From Nocardioides sp. zg-1308 (lineage in GTDB: Bacteria > Actinomycetota > Actinomycetes > Propionibacteriales > Nocardioidaceae), in contig NZ_JABJQY010000002.1 of NCBI RefSeq assembly GCF_013155375.1, positions 2,418,001 to 2,482,000 of the forward strand: DNA of 64,000 nucleotides. Reading direction: 5' to 3'. The translations under genes were made by a program, and so were the position numbers. This document shows positions 36,413-45,288 of the stretch, one piece after another (position 1 is the stretch's first letter; the number at the start of each line of letters is the position of its first letter). A model generated the notes under the pieces. It saw nothing but the letters and a program-made list of their open reading frames with translations, was not told the DNA's origin and made no database searches.

Positions 36413-36992
36413 GCCCGTCGAAGGCCAGCGCCGCGACGGAGTCGGCCAGCGCCTCCGCGTCGACCCCGGGACGCAGCCACTCCACGAGCGAGTTCACCAT
36501 GCCGAAGAGCAGCCGGCTGATCACCAGCGGCTCGACGTCCTCGCGCAGCACGCCCTCCTCGACGGCCGCCCGCACCATGTCGGCCAGCCGCTCGTCGAGC
36601 GCGCGACGCCGCGCCAGCGCGGCCTTCTCGACCGGCGTGTTGCCGTGCACCCGCAGGAGCAGCGTCACGGCGGGGAGGTGGCCCACCAGGACGACCACGC
36701 TGCTGCGCACCGCGGCGCGCAGGCGCTGCTCGGCGTCGAGGCCGTCGTCGGCCGCCACCTCGTCGAGCGCGGCGGTCAGCGCGTCGAGCGCCTCGTCGAC
36801 GGCGCTCTGGAGCAGGTGCTCCTTGCTCGGCACGTGGTGGTAGATCGCGGACTTCGTGATCCCGAGCTCTCGGGCGACGTCACCGACGCTCGTGGCGTCG
36901 TACCCCTGGCGGTTGAAGAGGTCGACCGCGACGCGCAGCACCGACTGCTGGTCGTGACCCGGCCGTCCGCGTCGCGCGGCTCCCTCCACCAT
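36348..36992 (-). CDS. TetR family regulator, probable PaaR
   Basis: 214 residues. The helix-turn-helix is TSVGDVARELGITKSAIYHHVPSKEHLL (region about 33-62). A ligand domain follows with LVISRLLFGMVNSLVEW, typical of the PaaR-like TetR group. It lies between paaI and paaK, the expected place for the phenylacetyl-CoA-responsive repressor of this pathway. The binding site is probably the dyad in front of paaA and paaZ. The symbol paaR is plausible but not provable here. Confidence 0.85.
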   Translation of the reverse strand: MVEGAARRGRPGHDQQSVLRVAVDLFNRQGYDATSVGDVARELGITKSAIYHHVPSKEHLLQSAVDEALDALTAALDEVAADDGLDAEQRLRAAVRSSVVVLVGHLPAVTLLLRVHGNTPVEKAALARRRALDERLADMVRAAVEEGVLREDVEPLVISRLLFGMVNSLVEWLRPGVDAEALADSVAALAFDGLTHGTRLPGRAASGSGRGARR

Positions 36993-37039
36993 GGGTCACA
37001 GCCTCCCACGACCCCGCTCCCGACACGGAGGACCGCACC

Positions 37040-38347
37040 GTGCACGACCTGAGCCCGCGACCCGGCGACCTCGACCCGGTCGAGACCGCGCCGCTCGACG
37101 AGCTGCGCGCCCTGCAGCTCGACCGCCTGCGGTGGTCGGTGCGGCACGCCTACGACAACGTCGCGCACTACCGGCGGGCGTTCGACGAGGCCGGGGTCGG
37201 CCCCGACGACATCGCGTCGCTCGCCGACCTCGCGCGGCTGCCGTTCACGACCAAGGCGACGCTGCGCGACAACTACCCGTTCGGGATGTTCGCCGTGCCG
37301 CGGGAGGACGTCGTGCGCGTGCACGCCTCGAGCGGCACGACGGGCAAGCCGACCGTCGTGGGCTACACCCGCGACGACCTCGACATGTGGGCCGACGTCG
37401 TCGCGCGTTCGATCCGGGCGGCCGGCGGGCGCCGCGGGATGATCCTGCACAACGCCTACGGCTACGGCCTGTTCACCGGCGGGCTCGGCGCGCACGCGGG
37501 CGCCGAGCGACTCGGCTGCACCGTGGTCCCGGTCTCGGGCGGCATGACCCAGCGCCAGGCGCAGCTCATCCGCGACTTCGAGCCCGACGTCATCATGGTG
37601 ACGCCGTCCTACATGCTCTCGATCATCGACGAGCTCGAGGCGCAGGGCGTCGACCCGCGCTCCACCTCGCTCAAGGTCGGCATCTTCGGCGCCGAGCCGT
37701 GGACCAACGACATGCGCCGCGAGATGGAGGAGCGCACCGACATGCACGCGGTCGACATCTACGGCCTGTCCGAGGTCATCGGGCCGGGCGTCGCCAGCGA
37801 GTGCGTCGAGACCAAGGACGGGCTGCACGTCTGGGAGGACCACTTCTACCCCGAGGTCATCGACCCGGTCACCGGTGAGGTGCTCCCCGACGGCGAGGAG
37901 GGCGAGCTCGTCCTCACCACGCTGACCAAGCAGGCGATGCCGGTCATCCGCTACCGCACGCGCGACCTCACCCGGCTGCTGCCGGGCACCGCACGCACCA
38001 TGCGCCGGATGGAGAAGATCACCGGTCGCACCGACGACATGATCATCCTGCGCGGGGTGAACCTGTTCCCGACGCAGATCGAGGAGGTCGTGCTGGGCCT
38101 GCCGGCGCTGTCCCCGCACTTCCAGTGCCACCTCGACCGCGCCGACAACCTCGACAGCCTCACCGTCCTCGTCGAGCGCCGGGAGGGCACCTCGGCGCAC
38201 GAGGCCGCGCTCGCACAGGACGAGCTGGTGCGGCGGATCAAGGAATCGATCGGCGTCAGTGTCGCGGTGCAGGTCGTCGACGTCGCCTCGATCGAGCGGT
38301 CGGTGGGCAAGATGCGACGGATCGTCGACCACCGTCCGACGCGCTGA
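37040..38347 (+). CDS. paaK: PaaK, phenylacetate-CoA ligase
   Basis: 435 residues from GTG 37040, with GGAGG upstream. The adenylate-forming motif is HASSGTTGKPTVVGYT (about 97). Others are YGYGLFTGGLGAHAGAERLG, YGLSEVIGPGVASEC and RGVNLFPTQIEEV, all characteristic of PaaK rather than general acyl-CoA ligases. It activates phenylacetate to phenylacetyl-CoA, the first step of the pathway. It is divergent from the TetR gene with only 47 bases between. Confidence 0.94.
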   Translation: MHDLSPRPGDLDPVETAPLDELRALQLDRLRWSVRHAYDNVAHYRRAFDEAGVGPDDIASLADLARLPFTTKATLRDNYPFGMFAVPREDVVRVHASSGTTGKPTVVGYTRDDLDMWADVVARSIRAAGGRRGMILHNAYGYGLFTGGLGAHAGAERLGCTVVPVSGGMTQRQAQLIRDFEPDVIMVTPSYMLSIIDELEAQGVDPRSTSLKVGIFGAEPWTNDMRREMEERTDMHAVDIYGLSEVIGPGVASECVETKDGLHVWEDHFYPEVIDPVTGEVLPDGEEGELVLTTLTKQAMPVIRYRTRDLTRLLPGTARTMRRMEKITGRTDDMIILRGVNLFPTQIEEVVLGLPALSPHFQCHLDRADNLDSLTVLVERREGTSAHEAALAQDELVRRIKESIGVSVAVQVVDVASIERSVGKMRRIVDHRPTR

Positions 38348-38542
38348 GGCGTTGGTTACCGGCAAGGCACCCCCGGGGGCTACAGTGGTCCCAGCGTTCC
38401 AGACGCCGTACCGCTGTGATCACCCCAGATCCACCGGCCACCGCGCACCTGACGCCCGCTCCACACCTCCACGCCGCGCCGTGCAGGTCAGCGCCGACAG
38501 GCTCGCCTGCTCCACGACGCGTACCCCGTCCGGGAGGACACC

Positions 38543-40657
38543 TTGGCCCAGCGCCAGCGTTCACGCGGCAGTCGCCGCACCCCTGCGCACGCCCGCCACA
38601 AGGACAACGAGGGCATCGTCCCCGTCCTGGCCCGGGCGGTGCGCGAGCTCGAGTCCGCGGTCCAGCGCGGCCCGCTGGCGCCGGGACAACGCGTCCGGTT
38701 CCAGGTCGTGGCGCTGCTGGCGCGCGAGCACCGCACCCACGTGCGCGCCTCGACCGAGCTGAGCGACGCGCAGAAGGCCGACGAGCTCAAGCGCCTCGAC
38801 GGCATCGCGACGATCCTGGCCAAGACCGCGACACGCGACCCCTCCCTGTTCGGCCTGTTGTCCGAGGACTCGGTGATCACCGACAGCGCCCGCGACCTGC
38901 GCCTGGAGATGCTGCGCAAGGCCGGCATCGAGGCCGTCGCCGAGGAGCCGAAGCCCGACGACGAGTCGGGCCCGGGCCTGTTCGAGCGCCGCGTCATCCC
39001 GCAGTCGGTCGTGCAGCACCAGCTGGCCAACCCGTTCCTCGTCCCCGACTTCGACATCGGCCGCGAGCGCCGCAGCGTCCACGGGCAGCTGGCGACGTGG
39101 GAGCTCCTCGGCCCGCTGTTCCGCTCCTTCGAGCTCGGCGGCTCGTCCTCGTGCATGGACCTTCCCGAGGCGACCTCGCTCAACGCGCCCGGCAAGCTCG
39201 AGCTCATGCCGCACCAGGCCCGGTTGATCGCCGCTGCTGCGGAGGGCCACCGCACCTTCCTGCTGGCCGACGAGCCCGGCCTCGGCAAGACCGCGCAGGC
39301 CCTGCTGGCCGCCCAGGCCGCCGACGCGTTCCCGCTCCTGGTCGTGTGCCCCAACGTCGTCAAGACCAACTGGGCCCGCGAGACCGAACGGTGGACCCCG
39401 CGCCGCCGCGCCACGGTGATCCACGGCGACGGCGACCAGGTCGACGCGTTCGCCGACGTCATCATCGTCAACTACGAGATCCTCGACCGGCACGCCGGCT
39501 GGCTCGGCAGCTTCGGCTTCCGCGGGATGGTCGTCGACGAGGCGCACTTCATCAAGAACAAGACCTCGCAGCGCTCGCGCCACGTGCTCGAGCTGTCCGA
39601 GCGGCTGCGCACCCGCACCGCCCGCCCGCTGCTGATGGCGCTGACCGGCACGCCGCTGATCAACGACATCGAGGACTTCCGCGCCATCTGGCAGTTCCTC
39701 GGCTGGATCGACGACACCAAGCCGATGGCCCGGCTGATGGAGCGGCTCGAGGAGACCGAGCTGACGCCGGCCGACGCCCCGTTCTACCCCGCGGCCCGCA
39801 AGGCCGTCATCGACATGGGCATCGTGCGGCGCCGCAAGGTCGACGTCGCCGAGGACATCCCTGCCCGCCGCATCGCCGACATCCCCGTCGAGCTCGACGA
39901 CGAGGACACCCGCTCGATCCGCGCGGCGGAGGACGACCTCGCCCGGCGGCTCGTGCAGCGCTACAGGGCGGCGCTCGAGACCCGTCGTACGGGCTCCGTC
40001 GTCGACGGCATCGACCACGAGCTCGTCCGCCGCGTCGCGACGTGGGAGCGCGAGGAGATGGACCAGGGCACGGGTGGGGAGAACGTCTTCTCGATGTTCC
40101 GCCGCATCGGCCGCGCCAAGGCCGGGCTGGCCGCCGACTACGCCGCGCAGCTGGCGCGCAACGTCGGCAAGGTCGTCTTCTTCGCCCGCCACGTCGACGT
40201 CATGGACATCGCCGAGGAGACCTTCACCCGGCGCGGGCTCAAGCACGCCTCGATCCGCGGGGACCAGACCCCGAAGGCGCGCGAGCGGGCCATCGAGGCG
40301 TTCGTCAACGACCCCGACGTGCAGGTGATCGTCTGCTCGCTGGCCGCGGCCGGCGTCGGCGTCAACCTGCAGGTGGCGTCCAACGTGGTGCTGTCCGAGC
40401 TGTCGTGGACCGACGCCGAGCAGACGCAGGCGATCGACCGCGTGCACCGGATCGGGCAGAGCGACCCCGTCACCGCGTGGCGGATCATCGCCGCGCAGAC
40501 CATCGACACGCGGATCGCCGAGCTGATCGACTCCAAGGCCGGCCTCGCCGCCCGGGCGCTCGACGGCTCTGACGAGGAGGTCACGTCCTCGGCCAACATC
40601 CAGACCGAGGCCCTGGTGACGCTGCTGACCGAGGCGCTGGAGCGCGAGCTCGGCTGA
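38543..40657 (+). CDS. SNF2-type DEAD/DEAH helicase
   Basis: 704 residues from a TTG start chosen because GGGAGG lies six bases upstream. The first 230 residues are a family-specific helical part. ATPase motifs follow: Walker A DEPGLGKTAQALL (about 246), motif Ia VVCPNVVKTNW, DEAH at about 332, LTGTPLIND (motif III), and in lobe 2 FFARHVDVMD, LAAAGVGVNLQ and QAIDRVHRIGQSDPV. The closest relatives by motif are SMARCAL1-like annealing helicases. A 195-base leader precedes it. Role: probably DNA remodelling or repair; no nuclease domain is present. Confidence 0.87.
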   Translation: MAQRQRSRGSRRTPAHARHKDNEGIVPVLARAVRELESAVQRGPLAPGQRVRFQVVALLAREHRTHVRASTELSDAQKADELKRLDGIATILAKTATRDPSLFGLLSEDSVITDSARDLRLEMLRKAGIEAVAEEPKPDDESGPGLFERRVIPQSVVQHQLANPFLVPDFDIGRERRSVHGQLATWELLGPLFRSFELGGSSSCMDLPEATSLNAPGKLELMPHQARLIAAAAEGHRTFLLADEPGLGKTAQALLAAQAADAFPLLVVCPNVVKTNWARETERWTPRRRATVIHGDGDQVDAFADVIIVNYEILDRHAGWLGSFGFRGMVVDEAHFIKNKTSQRSRHVLELSERLRTRTARPLLMALTGTPLINDIEDFRAIWQFLGWIDDTKPMARLMERLEETELTPADAPFYPAARKAVIDMGIVRRRKVDVAEDIPARRIADIPVELDDEDTRSIRAAEDDLARRLVQRYRAALETRRTGSVVDGIDHELVRRVATWEREEMDQGTGGENVFSMFRRIGRAKAGLAADYAAQLARNVGKVVFFARHVDVMDIAEETFTRRGLKHASIRGDQTPKARERAIEAFVNDPDVQVIVCSLAAAGVGVNLQVASNVVLSELSWTDAEQTQAIDRVHRIGQSDPVTAWRIIAAQTIDTRIAELIDSKAGLAARALDGSDEEVTSSANIQTEALVTLLTEALERELG

Positions 40658-40718
40658 CGGGGGCACGCGGCTTGTCCCGCGCCTTGTCCCGCGCTGGTCG
40701 GTCGGACAGGGTGGGGGC

Positions 40719-41189
40719 ATGACTGAGGACCGCGAGACCTACGGCGACCTGTCGATCGACGACGAGGACCAGCTCCAGTCCGGGGACACCCTGGACGACA
40801 CGGACGTCGACGACGTGCTCGACCGGGGCTACTCGCCCCCCGACCGCGCGCCGAAGGGCTACGACGACTACCCCACCGAGGCCGAGCGCCTCCGGGGCGA
40901 GTCGCTCGACGAGAAGCTCGCCGAGGAGGAGCCCGACATCGACCCCTACGCCGAGGACGACGCGGACGACGACCACGAGGACGAGAACGCCCTCGACGAG
41001 CAGCTCGGCCTCGACGAGGCCGACGAGCGCACGGGGCGGCTCGTCCAGCCCGACGAGGGCCTCGGCCTGGACGTCGACAACCAGGAGCGCGCCCGCGACG
41101 TCGGCATCGACGGCGCCGGTGCGTCCGCCGAGGAGGCCGCGATGCACATCACCCGCGAGCCCGAGCCGCCGGAGGGCGACGAGTACTGA
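40719..41189 (+). CDS. DUF5709 protein
   Basis: 156 residues, strongly acidic. The family signature LQSGDTLDDTDVDDVLDRGYSPPDRAPKG lies at about 19-47 (region), and the C-terminus has AEEAAMHI. It is a common actinobacterial protein of unknown function. Just before it is a direct repeat, CTTGTCCCGCG twice within 24 bases. Confidence 0.85.
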   Translation: MTEDRETYGDLSIDDEDQLQSGDTLDDTDVDDVLDRGYSPPDRAPKGYDDYPTEAERLRGESLDEKLAEEEPDIDPYAEDDADDDHEDENALDEQLGLDEADERTGRLVQPDEGLGLDVDNQERARDVGIDGAGASAEEAAMHITREPEPPEGDEY

Positions 41190-41540
41190 TCGGCGTCAGC
41201 TCGCGCGGCCGCCATCAGCCCGCCCAGTGCCGTGAGGGCCACGAACCGGGTGGAGGGGCGTCGCGATGCCGGGCGGCTGGGTGGCGAGCGAGACGTCCGG
41301 CATCCCGTCGGGCTCGGCGGCGCCGACCAGGTGCTCGACCAGCGAGCCCATGGCCCACCTGGCCGGCCCTTCGCCGGGACGTCGCACCACCACGCCCTGG
41401 CCCTCGCGCGGGGCTGGACGCCGGCGACGTACGCCGAGCGCGGCTCGCGGACCTGTGGACCCGGCTGCTGCTGGCGGACCCGCTCGGCCGGGAATGACCA
41501 CTCCTAGGGTGGGAGGCACCCGACGAAAGGACACACCACC
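41190..41540. other. 351 bases without a convincing gene
   Basis: No frame gives a recognisable protein. The plus frame ending at TGA 41495-41497 has plausible coding bias over its last 28 codons (ending RLADLWTRLLLADPLGRE), and a minus frame around 41230-41360 also looks protein-like (MGSLVEHLVGAAEPDG). Neither has a full-length partner. This may be the remnant of a lost gene. GGAAAGG-like AAAGG before 41541 serves the next gene. Confidence 0.4.
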
Positions 41541-42344
41541 ATGGCGCACGTGACGTCAGCGGACGGCACACCCATCGGCTACGACCTGCTCGGCGACGAG
41601 GGACCCGTGGTGGTCCTGGTCAGCGGCGGGCTGGACGACGGGTCCGAGAGCCGTCCCCTCGGCGAGCACCTGGCGGACGCGTTCACCGTGGTCGCCTACC
41701 GGCGGCGCGGGCGGGGCGACAGCGGGGACACCCAGCCCTACGCGGTGGAGCGTGAGGTCGAGGACCTCGCGGCTGTCATCGACGCCACCGGCGGGCGGGC
41801 GCACCTCTTCGGTGCGTCGTCGGGTGGCGCCCTCGCGCTGTCGGCTGCCGCGGCCGGGCTGCCGGTCGACCGGATCGCCGTCCACGAGGTCCCCTACCAG
41901 CTCGACGAGGAGATGCTCGGCGCCTGGCGCGCCTACCGGGCGGACCTGGCCGCTGCGCTCGGTGCCGACGAGCCCGACCAGGCGCTGCGTCTGTTCATGC
42001 GCCTGGCCGGCTCCGCCGACGCGGACATCGCCGCTGCCGAGGCCGCGCCGGTGTGGCCCGCGCTGCGCGCGCTCGCGCCGACGCTCGCCTACGACGCCGC
42101 CTGCCTCGGTGACGGAGCGCCGCCCGCCGACCTGCTCGCGGCCGTGGCACAACCCGTCCTGCTGACCACCGGCGCCACGACCGACCCCCACTCTGCCGGC
42201 CTGCCCGTCGACTACTTCGGCGCCGCCGCCGACGCCGCGGCGGCCCACCTCCGCGATGCGCGACGGACCACGCTCGAGGTGGCTGGACACGTCGCCGACC
42301 CCGCCCTCCTGGCGCCTGTCCTGACGGAGTTCTTCCACGGTTGA
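41541..42344 (+). CDS. Alpha/beta hydrolase
   Basis: 267 residues. The nucleophile elbow is GASSGG (about 94-99), and YRRRGRGDSGDT forms the typical post-strand-4 loop. The catalytic His is in EVAGHVADP near residue 255, with an Asp probably in TTGATTDP. ATG 41541 is preceded by AAAGG. Substrate unknown. It stands alone, followed by the SOS-type promoter of the HNH gene. Confidence 0.83.
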   Translation: MAHVTSADGTPIGYDLLGDEGPVVVLVSGGLDDGSESRPLGEHLADAFTVVAYRRRGRGDSGDTQPYAVEREVEDLAAVIDATGGRAHLFGASSGGALALSAAAAGLPVDRIAVHEVPYQLDEEMLGAWRAYRADLAAALGADEPDQALRLFMRLAGSADADIAAAEAAPVWPALRALAPTLAYDAACLGDGAPPADLLAAVAQPVLLTTGATTDPHSAGLPVDYFGAAADAAAAHLRDARRTTLEVAGHVADPALLAPVLTEFFHG

Positions 42345-42357
42345 GGCGCAGGTGGCC

Positions 42358-42386
42358 TTGCGCCTGTTTTCGAACAGGTGTACGAT
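42358..42386 (+). promoter_or_regulatory. Sigma-70-like promoter overlapped by a LexA (SOS) box
   Basis: TTGCGC (42358-42363) and TACGAT (42381-42386) are exactly 17 bases apart. Across the spacer and -10, TCGAACAGGTGTACGA (42370-42385) matches the actinobacterial LexA pattern TCGAAC-N4-GTTCGA with one mismatch. It lies about 210 bases before the GTG of the HNH gene, so a long leader would be transcribed. Confidence 0.7.
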
Positions 42387-42594
42387 CGTGCGTAGCACGC
42401 CGGTCCACCACGGATCCATCGTCTGAGGTGACGAGGGTCCCGGGACCGGGACAGTCACCCATAGAACCCGTCGTGGTGCTGACGGGACGCCTCTGGCTCA
42501 CCCGGTGACGACCTGGCAACGGCGCCGCCAGTCATGCCTCACCGCTCCGCCCCGGACCAGGGCGGTGTCCCGTGAGCGTGCCAGGAGGTGGCCA

Positions 42595-43818
42595 GTGCAT
42601 CCGATCATCGCGTGTGCCGCCGACCTCCGGGCCGCCCTCAAGGCGGTGGCGTCGGTCGAGCCGACGTTCATGGTGACAGCGGACAAGCAGTCCGCGCTCC
42701 TCGCGCTGACGGAGGTCCGGTCACAGCTCGACGCGGTGACGGCTCGGGTCCTCGCGGCCTCCGACGACGTGGGCGAGACCCACGGGCTGCGCGACGCCGC
42801 CGCCTGGTTGGCGGTGCAGACCCGCACGACCCGGCGAGACGCCCAGCGCGACCTCTCTCTGGGCCGGGCCCTCGAGCAGCACCCGTGCGTCTCGGACGCG
42901 CTGACCTCCGGCGGGCTGCGCTCGGAGCAGGCGCGCGTGATCGCCGAGGCGGTCGACGCCCTCCCGCCTCGGGTCGACGCCGACGTGCGCGGGCTCGCCG
43001 AGGAGACGCTCCTGCGGCTCGCGGACCGGCACGACGCCCGTGAGCTGCGGCAGATCGGCAAGCGGATCCTCGACGTCGTCGCGCCCGAGGTGGGGGAGTC
43101 CCACGAGGAGGCCGTGCTGGCGGCGGAGGAGTCCCGAGCCGCTGCGGGGGTCGAGCTCACGCTGCGCGACGACGGAGAGGGCCGCTGCCACGGCCGGTTC
43201 AGCATGCCGTCCCACGTGGGAGCCGTCCTCGAGCGCCACCTCCTGGCGCTCGCGAACCCGGCCCGGCACCTCGAGTCCGAGCTGCGCGACGAGTCCGGAG
43301 GCTTCACGCCGCTCCGTCGACGCCTGGGCGAGGCGTTCGTCGAGTACGTCGAGCGCTACCCCGTCGAGGCCACGCCACAGACGGCGGGAGTCAACGCCAC
43401 CGTCGTGGTGACCATGACCCTGGAGCAGCTGATGGCGGAGCAGGCCACGGCACTGCTCGACGACGGCTCGCGGATGTCGGCCGGGCAGGCACGCCGGCTG
43501 GCGTGCGAGGCCGGGATCATCCCGGTGGTGCTCGGCACGGCGTCCCGACTGCTCGACCTCGGGCGCACGGCACGGTTGTTCACCAGGGCCCAGCGCATCG
43601 CCCTCGGCCTGCGCGACGGCGGCTGCACCGCGAGGGGCTGCGAGACCAGCGCCTCCGGGTGCCACGCCCACCACGAAGACCCGTGGTCGCGCCTGGGGCG
43701 CACCGACCTGGCCAACGGCCGGCTGCTCTGTCCGCGCCACCACCGCCTGGCCCACGACTCCCGCTACGAGAGAACCATCCATGCCGACAACACGGTCAGC
43801 TTCCACCGGCGGACGTAG
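42595..43818 (+). CDS. DUF222-HNH endonuclease (13E12 repeat family type)
   Basis: 407 residues from GTG 42595, with AGGAGG upstream. The long N-terminal DUF222 domain (about 5-320) is helical and contains LAVQTRTTRRDAQRDL and GGLRSEQARVIAEAV. The C-terminal HNH nuclease has CTARGC, HAHHEDPWSRLG, TDLANGRLLCPRHHRLAH with the H-N-H residues and paired Cys. This family is multi-copy in actinobacteria and includes the REP13E12 genes of Mycobacterium. Its promoter carries a LexA-like box, so DNA damage control is likely. The role (repair or selfish element) is unresolved. Confidence 0.9.
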   Translation: MHPIIACAADLRAALKAVASVEPTFMVTADKQSALLALTEVRSQLDAVTARVLAASDDVGETHGLRDAAAWLAVQTRTTRRDAQRDLSLGRALEQHPCVSDALTSGGLRSEQARVIAEAVDALPPRVDADVRGLAEETLLRLADRHDARELRQIGKRILDVVAPEVGESHEEAVLAAEESRAAAGVELTLRDDGEGRCHGRFSMPSHVGAVLERHLLALANPARHLESELRDESGGFTPLRRRLGEAFVEYVERYPVEATPQTAGVNATVVVTMTLEQLMAEQATALLDDGSRMSAGQARRLACEAGIIPVVLGTASRLLDLGRTARLFTRAQRIALGLRDGGCTARGCETSASGCHAHHEDPWSRLGRTDLANGRLLCPRHHRLAHDSRYERTIHADNTVSFHRRT

Positions 43819-43824
43819 AAGCCA

Positions 43825-43995
43825 GTGGGCGGGCTGGCTCTCGGCCTCTTCTTCGTCACCCAGAACGTGGTGACCGGTGGGGTCACCTGGGAGGACTTCC
43901 TGCCACTTGCCGCGATGGTCTTTGCCCTTGCCGTGATCGAGGAGACGAACCGGGTCGAAGAAGCGCACCGGCGCACGCGCCGCCACTCCGGTTGA
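43825..43995 (+). CDS. Very small membrane protein
   Basis: A 56-codon frame begins with GTG six bases after the HNH stop and reads GGLALGLFFVTQNVVTGG, then FLPLAAMVFALAVIEE, ending RRTRRHSG. Two short hydrophobic helices are followed by a basic tail. Ribosome site is weak (GTAGAAG). The hydrophobic pattern and tight spacing support a real small gene, though third-base GC is lower than in neighbours. Confidence 0.45.
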   Translation: MGGLALGLFFVTQNVVTGGVTWEDFLPLAAMVFALAVIEETNRVEEAHRRTRRHSG

Positions 43996-44043
43996 GTCCT
44001 CCCCCTGTTTCTCGCGCCGCGCTGGCAGTGGTCGACGGGGTGA

Positions 44044-45288
44044 TCAGCCGCCCGTGACGGGCTCTCCCGAGTCCCACACGTTGCCACGCCACTCGTTCCC
44101 GGCGGCCGACGTCTGGAAGGCCGTCGCCGGTCCGTAGACGCCGCACCGGCGGTTGGGACCGCGCTCGAAGACGTTGCCGATGAAGCGGATCTGCGTTGCG
44201 ACCGGGTAGGGCTTGCTCGGGGAGTAGCCGCCGTACGCGCAGTAGGAGATCGACGAGTTGTTGGCCTTCAGCAGGTTGTTCTCGACGAGCACGTCCCGCA
44301 CAGGCCCGAAGTCGCCGAAGAGGGAGACGTTCGCCGTGCACCCACCGTCGGTCGAGTTGAGGATCGAGTCGCAGTGCAAGGTGTTGTGCCGCAGCACCAT
44401 TCCGTCACCGCCATTGGTGAGGAAGGCGTTCGAGTGGACGCTGCCGCCGGCAGGGTTGTACTGGGCGTGGAGCCACGAATCGACGATGGTGCAGTTGTCC
44501 ATGCAGTGCACGGAGTGCTGACCGCCCGTCACCTCGACCCGGGTGGCGGTGATGTTGGAGCCCCACAGTGCACCGTCCGACCAGCCTCCGGCGACGACGT
44601 CGCTGTCGCGGATGTCGAGGCGCTGGTCACGCGCGGTCACCTCGACACGAGGCACGCGGCTGTTGCGGATGGTGAGCGAGAACGGGTGGTAGGCGACCAG
44701 CTCGTTGCACGTCGCGCGGACGTCCTTGCCGTCGATGACAGCGGACGAGCCGTGGGACTCACGGAAGATGCACGGCCCGGTGTACCGCTCGAGGGCGACC
44801 CCAGCGGGGACTCCCGTGCTTGCGGCGTCCGGGAAGCCCGTGGGCGTGGGCGTCGGCGTCGGCGTGGGCGTCGGGGTCGGTTCCGGGGTGGGTGTCGGTT
44901 CCGGGGTGGGTGTCGGGGTCGGGGTGGGTTCCGGGGTCGGGGTGGGTTCCGGTGTCGGAGTCGGGGTCGGCGTCGGGGTGGCAGTGGGTTCCGGTGTCGG
45001 GGTCGGGGTCGGGGTCGGGGTGGGGGTGGGTTCCGGAGTCGGGGTGGGGGTCGGCGTGGGCGCGGGAGTGCCCTCGGACGCGTCATGGTTCGCCAGGAGT
45101 GCCTCGATCCGGTCGAAGCGACAGCTGTCGTAGGCGTACAGGGCTTCCACGGTGATCGGGGGCGTTGGTTCTGCGCACGTGGGGACGGGCGCCGCATCGG
45201 GCGCTGCGGCGTACCCGACCGCGGCGAAGAGGGTGGCGATGGTGCCCAGCGCGAGGCCGGCAGGGCCGAAGCGCCTGAGTGGGGACAT
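44044..45288 (-). CDS. Secreted beta-helix protein with a Pro-Thr-Glu repeat linker
   Basis: 414 residues from ATG 45288, with AAGGAG upstream. A signal peptide (about 1-28, ending GYAAA) and a short conserved part ending EALLANHDASEG are followed by a long PTPTPTPEPTPTP linker (about 72-148). The C-terminal 260 residues read as a right-handed parallel beta-helix: repeated asparagine-rich turns such as DIRDSDVVAGG, NCTIVDSWLHAQYNPAG, NTLHCDSILNS and ENNLLKANNSS, with several Cys pairs. No catalytic residues identified. Such linkers separate surface or carbohydrate-binding domains, so it may bind or degrade a polysaccharide. Confidence 0.82.
   Translation of the reverse strand: MSPLRRFGPAGLALGTIATLFAAVGYAAAPDAAPVPTCAEPTPPITVEALYAYDSCRFDRIEALLANHDASEGTPAPTPTPTPTPEPTPTPTPTPTPTPEPTATPTPTPTPTPEPTPTPEPTPTPTPTPEPTPTPEPTPTPTPTPTPTPTGFPDAASTGVPAGVALERYTGPCIFRESHGSSAVIDGKDVRATCNELVAYHPFSLTIRNSRVPRVEVTARDQRLDIRDSDVVAGGWSDGALWGSNITATRVEVTGGQHSVHCMDNCTIVDSWLHAQYNPAGGSVHSNAFLTNGGDGMVLRHNTLHCDSILNSTDGGCTANVSLFGDFGPVRDVLVENNLLKANNSSISYCAYGGYSPSKPYPVATQIRFIGNVFERGPNRRCGVYGPATAFQTSAAGNEWRGNVWDSGEPVTGG
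44840..45070. repeat. In-frame low-complexity repeat coding for the PT linker
   Basis: About 230 bases of GGGGTCGG, GGCGTCGG and GGTTCCGG units encode Thr-Pro and Glu-Pro pairs of the secreted protein. Units of 12 to 24 bases recur, giving slippage potential that would change linker length without breaking the frame when multiples of six are gained or lost. Confidence 0.75.

Noticed and set aside
36993..37039. Looked for a copy of the paa dyad between the TetR gene and paaK
   Set aside because: No GACCGATCGGTC-like sequence is present.
38561..40720. A 719-codon minus-strand frame opposite the helicase
   Set aside because: The plus frame contains all SNF2 motifs in order; the minus frame has no motif.
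41196..41549. 117-codon minus-strand frame in the gap before the alpha/beta hydrolase
   Set aside because: Coding bias breaks midway, no ribosome site and no family.
42505..42594. Upstream in-frame extension of the HNH gene
   Set aside because: GTG 42595 has a near-perfect ribosome site and the extension has no family similarity.
44840..45070. GC-rich repeat considered as a mobile or recombination element
   Set aside because: It lies in frame inside a secreted protein gene and encodes an ordinary PT linker.
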